This document shows, piece by piece, positions 47,946 to 58,417 of a stretch of DNA of 64,000 bases. Every line of letters starts with the position of its first letter. The stretch's first letter is position 1. Position numbers and translations under genes: made by a program. Below the pieces are notes generated by a model that was not told the DNA's origin, did no database searches, and was given only the letters and a program-made list of their open reading frames with translations. Source of the stretch: Clitopilus passeckerianus (taxonomy: Eukaryota; Basidiomycota; Agaricomycetes; Agaricales; Entolomataceae); the NCBI GenBank assembly GCA_944990035.1, contig CALYLX010000144.1, positions 310,001 to 374,000 of the forward strand, read 5' to 3'.

Positions 47946-49256
47946 CTATTCATCGACATTATGCTTAACCAGGTCGTTTAAATCTACGATCCCAAAAGAT
48001 TCACTGCTGCGTCGTTGAATTCTGAGAAGTATGTACACGACGGCTGGATACAATCCCTGTTCAACGTTAGTCACTGGAACCTCGACTGAATTATTCCGAC
48101 TAACCGAAATTATATAGACAAAATGCTGAAAAATGGGGAGGAATTCAATATCCGCGTTCGCTGGCATGAGGCTCGCACAGAGCAAGAGAGTAGTCTGTGT
48201 AGATGCCAAGTGTTGTCATGAGTGGCAGCGTTCTCTGGATCTATTCACTGTCTGGTCAATGGAGCGTACCTGAATCAGACAATAAACAAATCCCGATTCT
48301 GCCAGAGTAAATAGTATGCGTTGGGCCTTCCTGAATGAAGGTTTAGATGTCCCAAATGCTTGCTTAGCAGTACGGCGGTATATCCTGAGTCCGTTACTAG
48401 TGAAGACTCCTCTGGAAATGAGGTAGACAGAGACCTTACCATACTTTCCGAGAAATCGCTGCTGTAGCGGCTACATTTGTCAAAACAGACAACACGGTGA
48501 ATACGAGAGGACCGTAGAATATAAAAAACATGACTGCAGGCGACAAGGACTTGCCGTCTCGCAGTGATGCGTAACTTATACCAAAATGTAATACGCCGGA
48601 AGCTGCACACCCCGGCTGTAGGTCATAGATTAACGAAAACATGGCCTGAATAAGCTCACCTACGGAAAGAATCCAAGGGAATATTAGGAACATATAGCAA
48701 ACACATTGGCATCCAGGATACAAGGATATTGCCCGTAACACGATGACGAGATCATTCAAGGCAGCCTGGTATGAGTCCTAATCATGCATGCATAAAACGC
48801 AGGGAAGAAGCTCACCAGAAGCATCTCAACAAATGGCCTTGCGACGACGAAACTGTCTAGTAGGTAGACTAGCTGTCTCAGGTCCGGAGGGCACAAATTT
48901 ACCTCCCCGTCATCTCGCCAGTACCAGCCCTGCCCATTGGAAGCAATGATGAGGATTTGCACGACACAGAAAGCCATAAGTACTAGAAGACTGAGGCCAG
49001 AGACTGAGGCTATTGTTATTCCAATTGAACCCCGCGGTCCTGTATTCTTCCGAGACATAGCAGCCACCAGGACGAGTAGAACAGTAGAAACTCCTGAATG
49101 AGTTTTGAGTACCTTGGTTTGTGAATGCTTGATAAGTCATAACATACCTAGGATATTCGAAGAAGTAATCAAAACCAGAAAGTCTTTCTTTGTAAGCCCT
49201 GCGAGATCCATGTTCTCGACTTCCCCGAAAGTCCGGGACACACCACCAAGGCTCAT
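47946..49256 (-). CDS. Seven-transmembrane array protein T7 (intact)
   Basis: Intact seven-exon 7TM gene. Start MSLGGVSRTFGEVENMD with FLVLITSSNILG. Exon 2: GVSTVLLVLVAAM, NTGPRGSIG, TM2 IASVSGLSLLVLMAFCVVQ, loop with NGQGWYW and CPPDL, ending RPFVEMLL. Exon 3: AALNDLVIVLRAISLYPG, TM4 FLIFPWILS. Exon 4: ASGVLHFGISYASLRDG and TM5 FTVLSVLTNVAATAAIS. Exon 5: IYRRTAKQAFGTSKPSFRKA, TM6 LFTLAESGFVYC. Exon 6: FQHFVYIIS. Exon 7: GLYPAVVYILLRIQRR, tail SFGIVDLNDLVKHNVDE, TAG at 47948-47946. All junctions keep frame. Nearest relative is T1 rather than its neighbour T6, so array order does not follow relatedness. TATA-like box at 49317-49324, array element at 49413-49433. Confidence 0.83.
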
Positions 49257-49316
49257 GTATGATTTCCCTCAAGGAAGGGTCCCAAATGTGTCCTAGTAGC
49301 TGGGCCGTTCCTCATG

Positions 49317-49324
49317 TATTTAAG
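49317..49324 (-). promoter_or_regulatory. TATA-like box of T7
   Basis: CTTAAATA on the minus strand, about 60 bp before the T7 ATG, as in T1. Confidence 0.45.
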
Positions 49325-49412
49325 GGCTTACAGTCAGTCCGATGCGGTTGGAGCTTTCGGGTAACTCTTCCACAGCTGTGCAGCGCATTGGGCGAAACAT
49401 ATCAAGAAGTGC

Positions 49413-49433
49413 CGATTGATAGATGGAAGGTGA
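49413..49433 (-). promoter_or_regulatory. 7TM-array upstream element, T7 copy
   Basis: Plus-strand CGATTGATAGATGGAAGGTG, two changes from the consensus, 157 bp before the T7 ATG; the neighbouring GCGCATTGGGCGAAACATAT is also conserved. Confidence 0.55.
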
Positions 49434-49924
49434 TTCTCTCAGCCATCTATTGATAAAACCGTGTCAAAGACCCGCCCAGTAAGCTAGAGAGATTACATAT
49501 GATTGGAGCTCTCAGAAGAGGTGAGCTGCACTTGGCGAATGACCGGTCGAGGTGAAGCTCGTCGCGGCCAAATATTGACGAACAGGTCTAAGTCACCTGC
49601 CACGGTTGTCCCGAGATGAGCGGTGGGGGTTTGCTGTGGTCCACTATGGCGTACAGTCCGCTTCTCGTCCGACATCGTTGTGATGAAGAGCTTCTTACCT
49701 TCCTGGGGACAAATATTCCTGTCGGAAAACACCGTGTCACATGTAATCTAATTTCGTCGAATGCACTCGACAATTGTCAGTACACCTCTTTTACACCCTT
49801 TCACGAATAAAATTTCTCGGTGAATGCATCAGTTTTCATTCTTCGTTACGACCGCAACAAAATTTCGAACGTGGCTATCCACGAAAGGATAAGAACACAA
49901 CTCGCCATCGGGGCGACACCATAT

Positions 49925-50247
49925 CTATGCGTTGGTGTACGAAACGATGACCTGGAGAACGCACAGTACCAGGAGCATTAATATACTCAGGCTAGAGGCA
50001 GACCTGACGATAATGGTCGCCCAATCTCGTGGTCTTGGTCCCCTCCGGAGTATTGAAGCCATCATAAAGAGTAAAACAACACAAACCCCTAGATTTGCGG
50101 CATTAAGCTATTGCCTTGCCAATCATGGGAAGACTAAATGGTCATACCCAGCGCATTCCAAGAGGATACAAGAATTACAAGGTCCGTGCTCTGAGGGCGC
50201 ACACGGAACCCCAATTCGAGGCTACCCAACGTCGACGTGAGATGCAT
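49925..50247 (-). pseudogene. 7TM array copy T8 (3'-truncated)
   Basis: Only exons 1 and 2 remain: MHLTSTLGSLELGF with LVILVSSWNALG, then VCVVLLFMMASI, RGPRPRDW and TM2 SLSILMLLVLCVLQVIV, ending SYTNA at an in-frame TAG (49927-49925). Exons 3 to 7 are absent; the following sequence toward T7 is unrelated. The promoter element is retained 146 bp upstream, so the stub might still be transcribed. A short two-helix protein is possible but unlikely to act as a 7TM protein. Confidence 0.78.
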
Positions 50248-50392
50248 AAACGGCTCAGGTTTATGCACGGGTACTTCTTCCGATAGGGCCGCCAGCCTAT
50301 ATACTATATCTACGGTGTATTGATAACCATCAAGTTAGATCAGACCAAGCAGCGCATTGGGGGAACTCAGAAGCATGGATATCGAGAAGCAC

Positions 50393-50413
50393 CATTTGAC
50401 AGATCGAAGGCGA
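50393..50413 (-). promoter_or_regulatory. 7TM-array upstream element, T8 copy
   Basis: Plus-strand CATTTGACAGATCGAAGGCG, 146 bp before the T8 ATG, with GCAGCGCATTGGG nearby as in the other copies. Confidence 0.5.
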
Positions 50414-50879
50414 TTATCGAAGCTGTCTGGAGCCAACCGTTGATGAATCTGTTTCAAAGATCCCTCCTAACATAGGGAGACCGTATGCTCCTAGGTTTAC
50501 AAACAGAAAGAGATTCCAAGGAGCCACAGTGACACTGTCGAAGATGTTCGCTCGAGAGTCGAGCTGAAGCTGGGTCTGGGTCACCTGACTGGTTTCCCAC
50601 GAACCGGTTGCACCATTGCAGAGCGTCCGTTTTGCTTTCCGACCAGCATAGCCCGACCTCCATGTGTCTAAGGTGCACCCTCATTTCTCAATGAAAGTTG
50701 GCTCTCTGGCCTCTGTATTTGTGTTATGTTGAAGTACTGCATACGCTCTGCGCAAGTTCGCCGTCGACTTCCTTACCTACGCACACAACATCGTTACATG
50801 AAGGTTGAACGTTGAACACTCCCGGTATTATCTTGGGGTGATCTCGCCGTCATGGGGGAGCTATGATCAATTCTTCGTG

Positions 50880-52260
50880 AACAGGTAAGTCTTGAGGCAC
50901 CTCTGCCGTCTCGACTTTCAACTAACACTGCAACACCAGATTTTCGCATGCTCCATCTTTCCAATCTTTCCGACATTCACCTGGTCGACCATTCCATCTA
51001 CTACGGAGAGAATCACAGGCATGGCGGCCGACGTGGGAGGTTCGCAATTCCTCCTAGAATGGCCACCCAAGCTCATGATGCTGCTTCTACCCAGTGGAAA
51101 GCGTTCGCCATGAACGCCCTGGTGACCACCGGAGTCTTTCATCTGGCTGGCCTTACATCCATGCCGCAGAAGTTCGTGCGCACCTCGATTCCTAGCCCAC
51201 CAGGCAGACCCTGCGGGTTTCACGTATTCGTACGTGTTGTTGCTGGCCCGTTCAAGTTTGTCAAGCTTCTCCTACCAGCATGGCCAACCTCGTCCTTCGT
51301 CTTCCCCAATTCACGACCATTTCCCCCGTCAACCTGGAACCCCGCATGCTATTCCCATCAGGCTCCACCCTGAGGATATCTTATCGGCTTCGCACCAGAA
51401 ACCAAGCTCTCGACCATGTCAAGCAGGTTCCTGCGAAGGCGACCAGGGCACCCGTTCTAAAAATGCTAGGCTCTCGATACCAGACTGTGCACACGTTACC
51501 TCCTTCCCGACGACGAAGATGCTGAAGACCAGTGGATCCCAGCCCTTACCGCTCTCGCTCCCTCCTACCTGCAGTAGCCCATTATGAAGGCCCTTGCGAT
51601 CACGGGAAGCCCGCAGGATGTACATCGTACCGCTCATATCGACAAAAGCCCGAGTATGATTCCGGCACCCATTGGCCATCATCAGTGACAGCGCTCTTCG
51701 CGCGTTTGCTCTAAGCAGAGCTTTCAAGTCTCTCAAGGGCGGGCCAGTACCACCTCAAGTCGGGAACCTATCTACTCCCCACCACCCTCGTACGCAAATA
51801 CTACCACGGGATGGTCAACCGGGCTCTTTGCGGCCACAACGACGTCGAGGAAGGCATCAGCAGACTTGCTGTCATCAAGTGTCAATGCGGCCTGTTTGAG
51901 GCAAGTCGGGGCTTTACCCACCTACCATTCGTTTCGGAACGCATCGGCATGGCAATTTGGTGGACAGAAGATGCCGCAGGACGATGCTTGTCAGGCAAGG
52001 GGAAATGTGGAGGTGCTGCAGAAACGGCTGGAAGGTCGTTAGGTGTACGCTGGAGGCTTTCATGGACCCGTTATTACGTTAGTTGATAGAGAAACCCTGG
52101 TTCACATTATGACTTTTAGGCATCGGATGTCTGATTTCGATATTCTTTCTGGCTGTGAATATAGTATCTGGCCAGATAATTACGGCGTTCGAGTACGATG
52201 GGCGTGCACCACAATTCTCGACTTGACACCGTTCCGGGTCGCTGCTGTTTAGAAAATTGG
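50880..52260 (+). pseudogene. Degenerate relic of the recurring plus-strand unit (copy R6)
   Basis: Starts with an intron-like GTAAGT...CAG (50885-50939) followed by RMLHLSNLSDIHLVDHSIYY. Then a frame reads QFLLEWPPKLMMLLLPSGK (51042-51100), matching R3. Further leucine-rich traces are LVLRLPQFTTISPVN (51280-51330). Later, 51780-52060 reads HNDVEEGISRLAVIKCQCGL and GFTHLPFVSERIGMAIWW. Frames change several times. This is the longest and best-preserved relic and the best starting point for naming the family; leucine-rich/F-box-like is my guess only. Confidence 0.4.
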
Positions 52261-52403
52261 CCAGGGGAGTATGGGCACAAGCGTACCGTGAGCTGAACGG
52301 AGCTCGACGTGTCTTGCTCAGAAATGGTTCGTTAGATACCCTCTATGAGCACTCATCCTAGTACTATATACAATAATCAACGAGATATTGACGGATTCAT
52401 GCA

Positions 52404-54512
52404 TCATGAGCGTACACCGTACACCCCTATCCCCAAACTAATTCCATTCTCCGCCGCTACCTTCCTCAAGAGCTTTCTCCCCTCCGCAGAGTACCAATTA
52501 TTACTATTCCCATAAAGACCCAATTGAATCACCCCCCAACCAGTACTTTTCAGGGCTTGGCGGAGAACTTGAGGGTGCCACTGTGTACCATGTTCACTTG
52601 GATGGATACTGATACGACAGCAAGGTTCTTCAGCGGGGTTGTACGCTTGATGGTTGAAACACTGTTGACGTAGAAGGCAGGATGGTGTAGCGTTGTTATC
52701 ACTGGCTACGACCTCTCGGAGGTTTGGTGCTTTGGGTAGGATGCTATCAAGGGCATACTCCTCCTTGTCATGAGCAACGAGGAAGATACCTCCGGATATA
52801 TCTAGAGATCGGAGGTTGGATGCGACGAGTGAGAGTAGTTGGAAGAGTTCGCCGTTCGTGAGACCATTGATAGACAGGGTGAGATCCTGTAGTGAAGTTG
52901 TTGACGATGAAAGGAGAGGGAAAATTTGGCCTGCGTAATAGGTACCCTACTGAGGACCAGCTTGGAAAGAGAACAAGGGGCCAGGGATAGCTATAATACG
53001 ATAGGACTGAGGGTGGACCAAACCTATGAAGCCTTGGCCATACCTGGATTGCCGTGTCCCTATTGAAACCAAAAACGGAGACTATTAGCCCCTTGAATGG
53101 TATGCTGATGCCCGAAGGACCCACCAATCTTGAGGCTTAAGCAAGCTGTAGATACAGAGCGTCTTCAGATGACTCAAACCCGTAAGCAAAGGGTATAGTT
53201 CAGCAAAAGTCATGGTTGGATTTGGTTGTCCTCGATTCCACGGTGAGTCGCGGAGCCACAAGGTCTTAATAGTTGACCGCTGGGAAACGCTAGGCAAGAT
53301 AGCGGCAAGGAGCCTTTGGTCAATGTATACCTCTGATAACAAAGTTGTCATCCCAAGAAGAATCTGACAACGCTCGACAAGATCTGGGTACAATGGTTGA
53401 TCGTCTGGGAGGTCGAAGTCCCGCTTGATTCTTCTTAAAAGCTGGTCTTCTGAGAATGTCCCAATCAAATTTGCGAGGTGAGGTTGTTTGGTAAGGCTCT
53501 TGACAAGAGTGAAGAAGTTCCAAACTGGGTACCCTTCATCAACCTTCTCGAAGAAGACCCTTACGAGGAAAGCCCAATTCCGGCAAACAAGAGAACATGA
53601 TAGGATAGTAGGCAGCCAATGGGCCTCTTGGTCGTCTTGGGAGTATGAGAACAATGGCGGAACGGTCATTCTGACAATTCGGAGCAGAACATCAGGTGTT
53701 AGGTCGTACACCCGGCTCCGATGAAGGGAGCCGCCTGACGATAATAGGCTGGGCTGCGTGTTTGCACCCATAATATGAAAAGAGAAACCCAGGGCGTCAA
53801 TGAGTTCTACTCCCTCCTCAGGTTGCCAGTCCCGAATGACGAAAGCATGGCTGCTCTCTAGTGCGATGGTGATGGCTGTGCTGTGGGGCTCGAGCTTATA
53901 TACCCTATCGAATACGATGGGCAATTGAGGCTGGCTGGCACTTGTCTGCACGTCATGAATCCTGAGAATGCGCTGTGGTTGGAGACCTTCAGGAAACCCA
54001 TGCGCAAGCTTTTCAGCCTGGAGATCGAGGGGTGAAAGACTAAGCACAACTTGAAGAATAACCGAATGGTCGACGGAAGCACCAAGAGTGGCTTCCGGTT
54101 TGCGCAGTAATCTGCCCCTCATACGCTCTTTGGCTGAACGGTGAGATCCTGGAGCGGGTGCGCGATTATGTATCTGGCGGTAAGGCCCAGAGTCCAGGTT
54201 AGCAGCTCCTTCCTGGCTAAAGAACCCGCGGGTATCGAGGGGTTCATCGATGACCTGTGACAACGTAAGGTCCTTTAAGCACTGACTTGCCCTTTTCCAC
54301 CATTTGAAGCCAGCGCTCACCAATGGATGTCGATCCCACCAATCTTGATGTATAGTATTCGGATTGGTGATGATAACTCGAATGCCCGACACTCCCCTGC
54401 GTACGTTGGGTTCCAGAACCAGAGATAGAAGACATATGGCTGTAGACATAGTCCTAAGGGGTCCGTTTTGTATACTCGGCGATACCCAGTATTTATCGTT
54501 GAACTGTTCCAT
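52404..54512 (-). CDS. F-box/leucine-rich-type protein (minus strand)
   Basis: Predicted substrate-recognition subunit of an SCF-type ubiquitin ligase, about 645 residues. Exon 1 (54512-53156) is open for 452 codons. After an unusual 265-residue amino-terminal part it contains an F-box: VYDLTPDVLLRIVRM, then LPTILSCSLVCRNWAFLVR at about residues 268-318. Leucine-rich segments follow (LSHLKTL). I splice at GTATCT (after 53156) to a 38-nt exon (53081-53044, SVFGFNRDTAIQ) and then to 52946-52404 (GTYYAGQIFPLL, SLQDLTLSINGLTNGELFQL, NLRSLDISGG, ending GVYGVRS). Exon lengths 1357, 38 and 543 keep frame throughout. The region before the F-box has no domain I recognise, and the true start may be an internal Met such as the one before GANTQPSLL. 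Divergent from the F-box gene at 54693. Confidence 0.7.
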
Positions 54513-54692
54513 TCGGATGAACTCGAAACGACGAGAGTGAACGAAGGATGCTCTTCCGAGTCCAAGTCCGGACGCGGACCTGATGCCCTCCTGAAAAATG
54601 CCAAGGCCGGGCTGGCGGGCCGATCAATGATCGGCGCCCTCAGGGTCAAATTTATATTTCAAAGTTTCGGAGCGCTTCCTTACTCCCTTCAA

Positions 54693-56129
54693 ATGAAAGT
54701 CTCTCACCACTGGTATTCTTATGCCCCGTCTTTCGTTACTCGGGGGGTACGAGAAATATTGTTATTTTTTTGCAAGGAGCAACGACCGCCGAAACCTCTC
54801 CCAAATGAGGTGCAGCACCTCATAATCGAGCGCCTTACTCACGACATTCGCGCACTAAGCCTTTGTGCTCTTGTTTGCAGAAGGTGGCTGCACGTCTCTC
54901 GAACCTTTATGTTTCGGTCGAAACAATCATTTTGGTATCGCGCCCACCATTTTTCCGTGACACTGCCCAGCGTCTTCGATTCTCCAGCTTGCACTTTCCC
55001 CCATTACATGAAATACGCATGCTTCGACTTCAACCGTCTTCAAAATGGTGTTGAAACGTCCAAGGATCCTCTGTAACTCAGTTTACGCACTCTCATCGAC
55101 ATCTCCAAAATTCCCAATCTACGCTCTCTCACCCTAAGGAACTTCGAATGGCAAAGGTTAGATTATGACACAATACTTGAAATAGCTGCCCACAAGCACC
55201 TAAGAAGCCTGACGATCGAGTACGTATTATCAAAACTTTCGAATCCTCGTATCAAGACTGATCTCTAGTTTAGGGATGAGAAGCTTCTAATTGCAAACGG
55301 CGTCCGTAGTATCAATTTTACCTTCGATGCGACCGCAAAGGTTCGGGATAAACAAGAGGCCGACATTCGCCTCTTCTATATCACGGAGATCGAGCAGAAT
55401 AAGCTCTGTCCTTTCGGAAATTTCCACATACGCCACCCTTTTCGCGGTAAAGACGTCGAGTTTGTTCAGCACGTCATGTCATGGGAAACAATTGCGGCAG
55501 TTCAAGGTGTTATAAACCACATTGGAGAAGATGGGGTGGAGGATATCAATCTGCATATGGGATTCTGGTGCTCCTATATGACAAAACTACGGGACAGATG
55601 TGCTTCCTCCTTTTTGGTCTCTCGAATCGCTACTAAACCCCGTTACGCAGATTATTCTCACTCAATCTCCCTTGCCCCCGCAACTTCGTTACGAGTTCTT
55701 GATCCCGGAATCTTCTTCATATTCTTAAACCCGCAGCCTTCCACTTGGCTTTGCACGCTCATCTCCTCCATCTCCTCCCCTTCTTTCGAATGTCTTTCCC
55801 TTGGCATTTCGACACAGGACAACGACCGCAATCTCAATATATTCGGGTTTGACTGGAAAGCGGTTGAAGATCTCCTGTTCGAGAAGTTTGGTCAAAGGGA
55901 TGGCGGCATTCCAAGAGTATTCTTGACGCTTTATGAAGGATCGGAGAAGCGAGAGAAAGAGGAAGCGGATTTCATGACGACGGTTGCTTTGGCCAGAGTA
56001 GAGAAGTGCGGCAAGCTGACCCTCTGGCACGAATGTCAGGAGTGGTATTGTGGAGATCCAGAATGTTGTCCTCGTAGTGATGATGAGGAATCAGATGATG
56101 ACGATTCCGATGATTCCGATGAAGAATAA
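54693..56129 (+). CDS. F-box protein with acidic tail (possible in-frame stop)
   Basis: The F-box motif reads KPLPNEVQHLIIERLTHDIR then LSLCALVCRRWLHVSRTF, followed by the usual SPACTFPHYMKYACFDF strand. A leucine-rich exon follows (LRTLIDISKIPNLRSLTLRN), then after a GTACGT intron (acceptor near 55275) a long exon from EDEKLLIANGVRSINF to a strongly acidic tail of Asp/Ser/Glu repeats, stop at 56127-56129. A TAA at 55074-55076 lies in the reading frame between the F-box exon and LRTLID. The only introns that would remove it are shorter than about 46 nt or break frame, so the gene may be a recent pseudogene, or use an unusual micro-intron. I chose the ATG at 54693; an upstream in-frame start at 54468 would overlap the divergent neighbour. 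Confidence 0.6.
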
Positions 56130-57154
56130 ATTATGTTTTATACTCTAGATACCTGTAGATTCTTCGTGTTTAAAATCTCTCGTTGGGCAACCGCGATCAT
56201 TCTGCGTATCGGTCAGCCGCAAATGATCGTCTTATTACTCAGATCGCCCCGCGAGCTAGACATAAGTGTGTTTGGCTTTTCCAGCTTCAATCCGAATACC
56301 TACTTGATAATGGGTAGTCATCCTGGGGCGGCAGATATCATCTGATACTGAACGCGCCTATGGTGTTCGACCGGTGGACGGCTAGTTAGAAAAGGAACCT
56401 CTAAGACGAGACACTATGGTATCCCGGAGCTTCTGCCCTGGATCCTTGGATCCTCATGTATGGACTCTTTCAAGCAGAAAGACGCTGATTTATATAATTG
56501 CGGGGGGTGGAATTCCCCCCAGCCCTGTGGCCATAACGGTGTCTACGACTCTAGAGAGTCCGTCCCAGTGGATGATTTACCCTATCGACATGAACTCGTA
56601 AGGACACTCAGGATCTTAGGGATCTACAAAGGTCTGTTTACCGTCCGCGAACGGGCAGGGTGATTCTGCGAGATCATCTTTTGCTCAAAATACTGTGCTC
56701 ACTTCGTTTCTCCGAGATAGATCTACATCGACACTACTAGGATAAGATCAATAGAAGTGACATTAGGCGATGCACTTTCTCTGGGAGTATTTGTTCTGTT
56801 TTGGCGTAATCTTCGACTGCGAGTTCGACTGCTTGAAGTTCAAAGTCGAGTTGACAATGCCGACCTCGGGCCGATTTTCCGAAATACTGACCACGTGCTG
56901 TCAGCATCTCAAATTGGCATGCGAGTCGAGACTGCTGTCCTATGGTTTGGACCGCCGTGGTCGTCGACCTGGAGATACGATAGGTTATACCTTTGCCGAA
57001 TCCTAGAGAGCTCTAAGCATTCAAGACCGGGTGCAGCAGCGGCTTGTGCTTGTGCGCGAACTTTATTTCTGTCGATCGACTTTCGGAAGCAAATCCGAAC
57101 TCCACCAATAACGAGAAAACGTCAGAAGTGAGCAACATTCCTCAGCTTCCTACT
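56130..57154. other. Spacer upstream of the SDR gene
   Basis: Short plus-strand frames (for example 56757-57131) without recognisable domains; one overlaps the SDR start in another frame. I see no gene I can support. Confidence 0.3.
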
Positions 57155-58336
57155 ATGACCACACGGGTTGCACTCATCACAGGCGCTGCCTCTGGTATTG
57201 GCAGGGCTATTGCTCTACGCCTTGCGAACGACGGTTTCGAAGTCGCCATCTGCGATCTCGCTCGTCAAAAAGAGGCTTTGGATTCGCTCGAGAAAGAGAT
57301 CTGGCATGCCCACCCTGATAAGCATGTCTCGCGTATCCTGGCCGATATCTCAATCGAAAGGGAGGTGGAAGCTATGATCGCTTGCGTCTTCGAAGATCAT
57401 GGCGGGTTGGATGTGGTACGTGAATCATCTAACAACCGGCTAATTCCTACGGTGACTAGTAGCTGTCTGAACTAGATGGTTGCGAACGCCGGTGTAATCC
57501 TGGTGAAACCTATGCTAGAGAGTGAGGCTCGACCCAGAAGTACAGTGACCTCCCCTTTACATTAAACATGCAGCTTCCGTCGAGGAATGGGATCGACTCT
57601 TCGCGATCAATGCTCGAGGTGTCTTTCTCTGCTACAAGCACGCCGGCCGCGAGATGATACGCCAAGGTAGAGGAGGCCGAATCATAGGAGCGTCTTCAGC
57701 TGTGGGGAAACAAGGTGATTGGGAGTCCTGTATCCTCCCGTTTTTCGAGAGGCTCACTCCAACGCAGCTGCTCCGGACATGGCTGCGTACAGCTCTACCA
57801 AGTTCGCAGTCAGAGGCTTGACACAGGCTGCAGGTGCGTCTCCAGATCTCAGACTGGCGGATCGATCACTTACTGAAGGAAACACTTAGCTGCTGAGCTA
57901 GGCCCACACGGGATCACCGTGAACGCTTACGCTCCCGGTATGAGCCACTGCTCTTTCTATTGTCACCATTCGGCTCATGTTCTAATTTGAATACAGGTAT
58001 CATTGACACCCCACTACGTAAGTCAGGTTCACTAGCCATTAGCTCGGGATTCTCATAGACATTGGCAGTAAACCATATTCCTGGCGATATCCTCGAGAAG
58101 GTAAGCGTACTATCCGGCGCTTAAACTTAATTATGTCTTGTACCAGGACAAGAGCATGACGGTGCTCGGAAAGATGGGCGAGCCCGAGGATATAGCAGGG
58201 CTGGTGTCATATTTGGCTTCCCCAGAATCGAAGTTCATGACGGGGCAAAGTGTCAGTGGTTGATGTTGCTTCAGCTAATTGTTCTTGCCTTACCTTTCTG
58301 CAGATATCCATCAATGGTGGCCGGTTCTTCGACTAA
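57155..58336 (+). CDS. Short-chain dehydrogenase/reductase (acetoin/diacetyl reductase-like)
   Basis: Classical SDR of about 260 residues, NAD(P)-dependent oxidoreductase acting on carbonyl/alcohol groups. Starts MTTRVALITGAASGIGRAIA with the TGxxxGxG cofactor motif, then a DLA stretch after the second strand (often tied to cofactor choice). The third strand ends in ANAG. The catalytic Ser is in IIGASSAVGK, the Tyr and Lys in AAYSSTKFAVRG. Then TVNAYAPG, IIDTPL, GDILEK, and the carboxy end VLGKMGEPEDIAGLVSYLAS and MTGQSISINGG. At least seven short introns, all with GT-AG ends that keep frame; one exon is only about 21 nt. Stop TAA at 58334-58336. The overall pattern resembles diacetyl/acetoin reductases, but the substrate cannot be read from sequence. 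Confidence 0.87.
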
Positions 58337-58417
58337 GTAAAGTAGCAAAAATGTATCATTAGGGAAAAATAGGAACTCGAACGCCTATACTAGTGAGCTG
58401 AAATCGAATCAAGGAGT

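Noticed and set aside
56066..56129. A GAT/GAA-rich simple repeat
   Set aside because: It encodes the acidic tail of the F-box protein in frame and needs no separate annotation.
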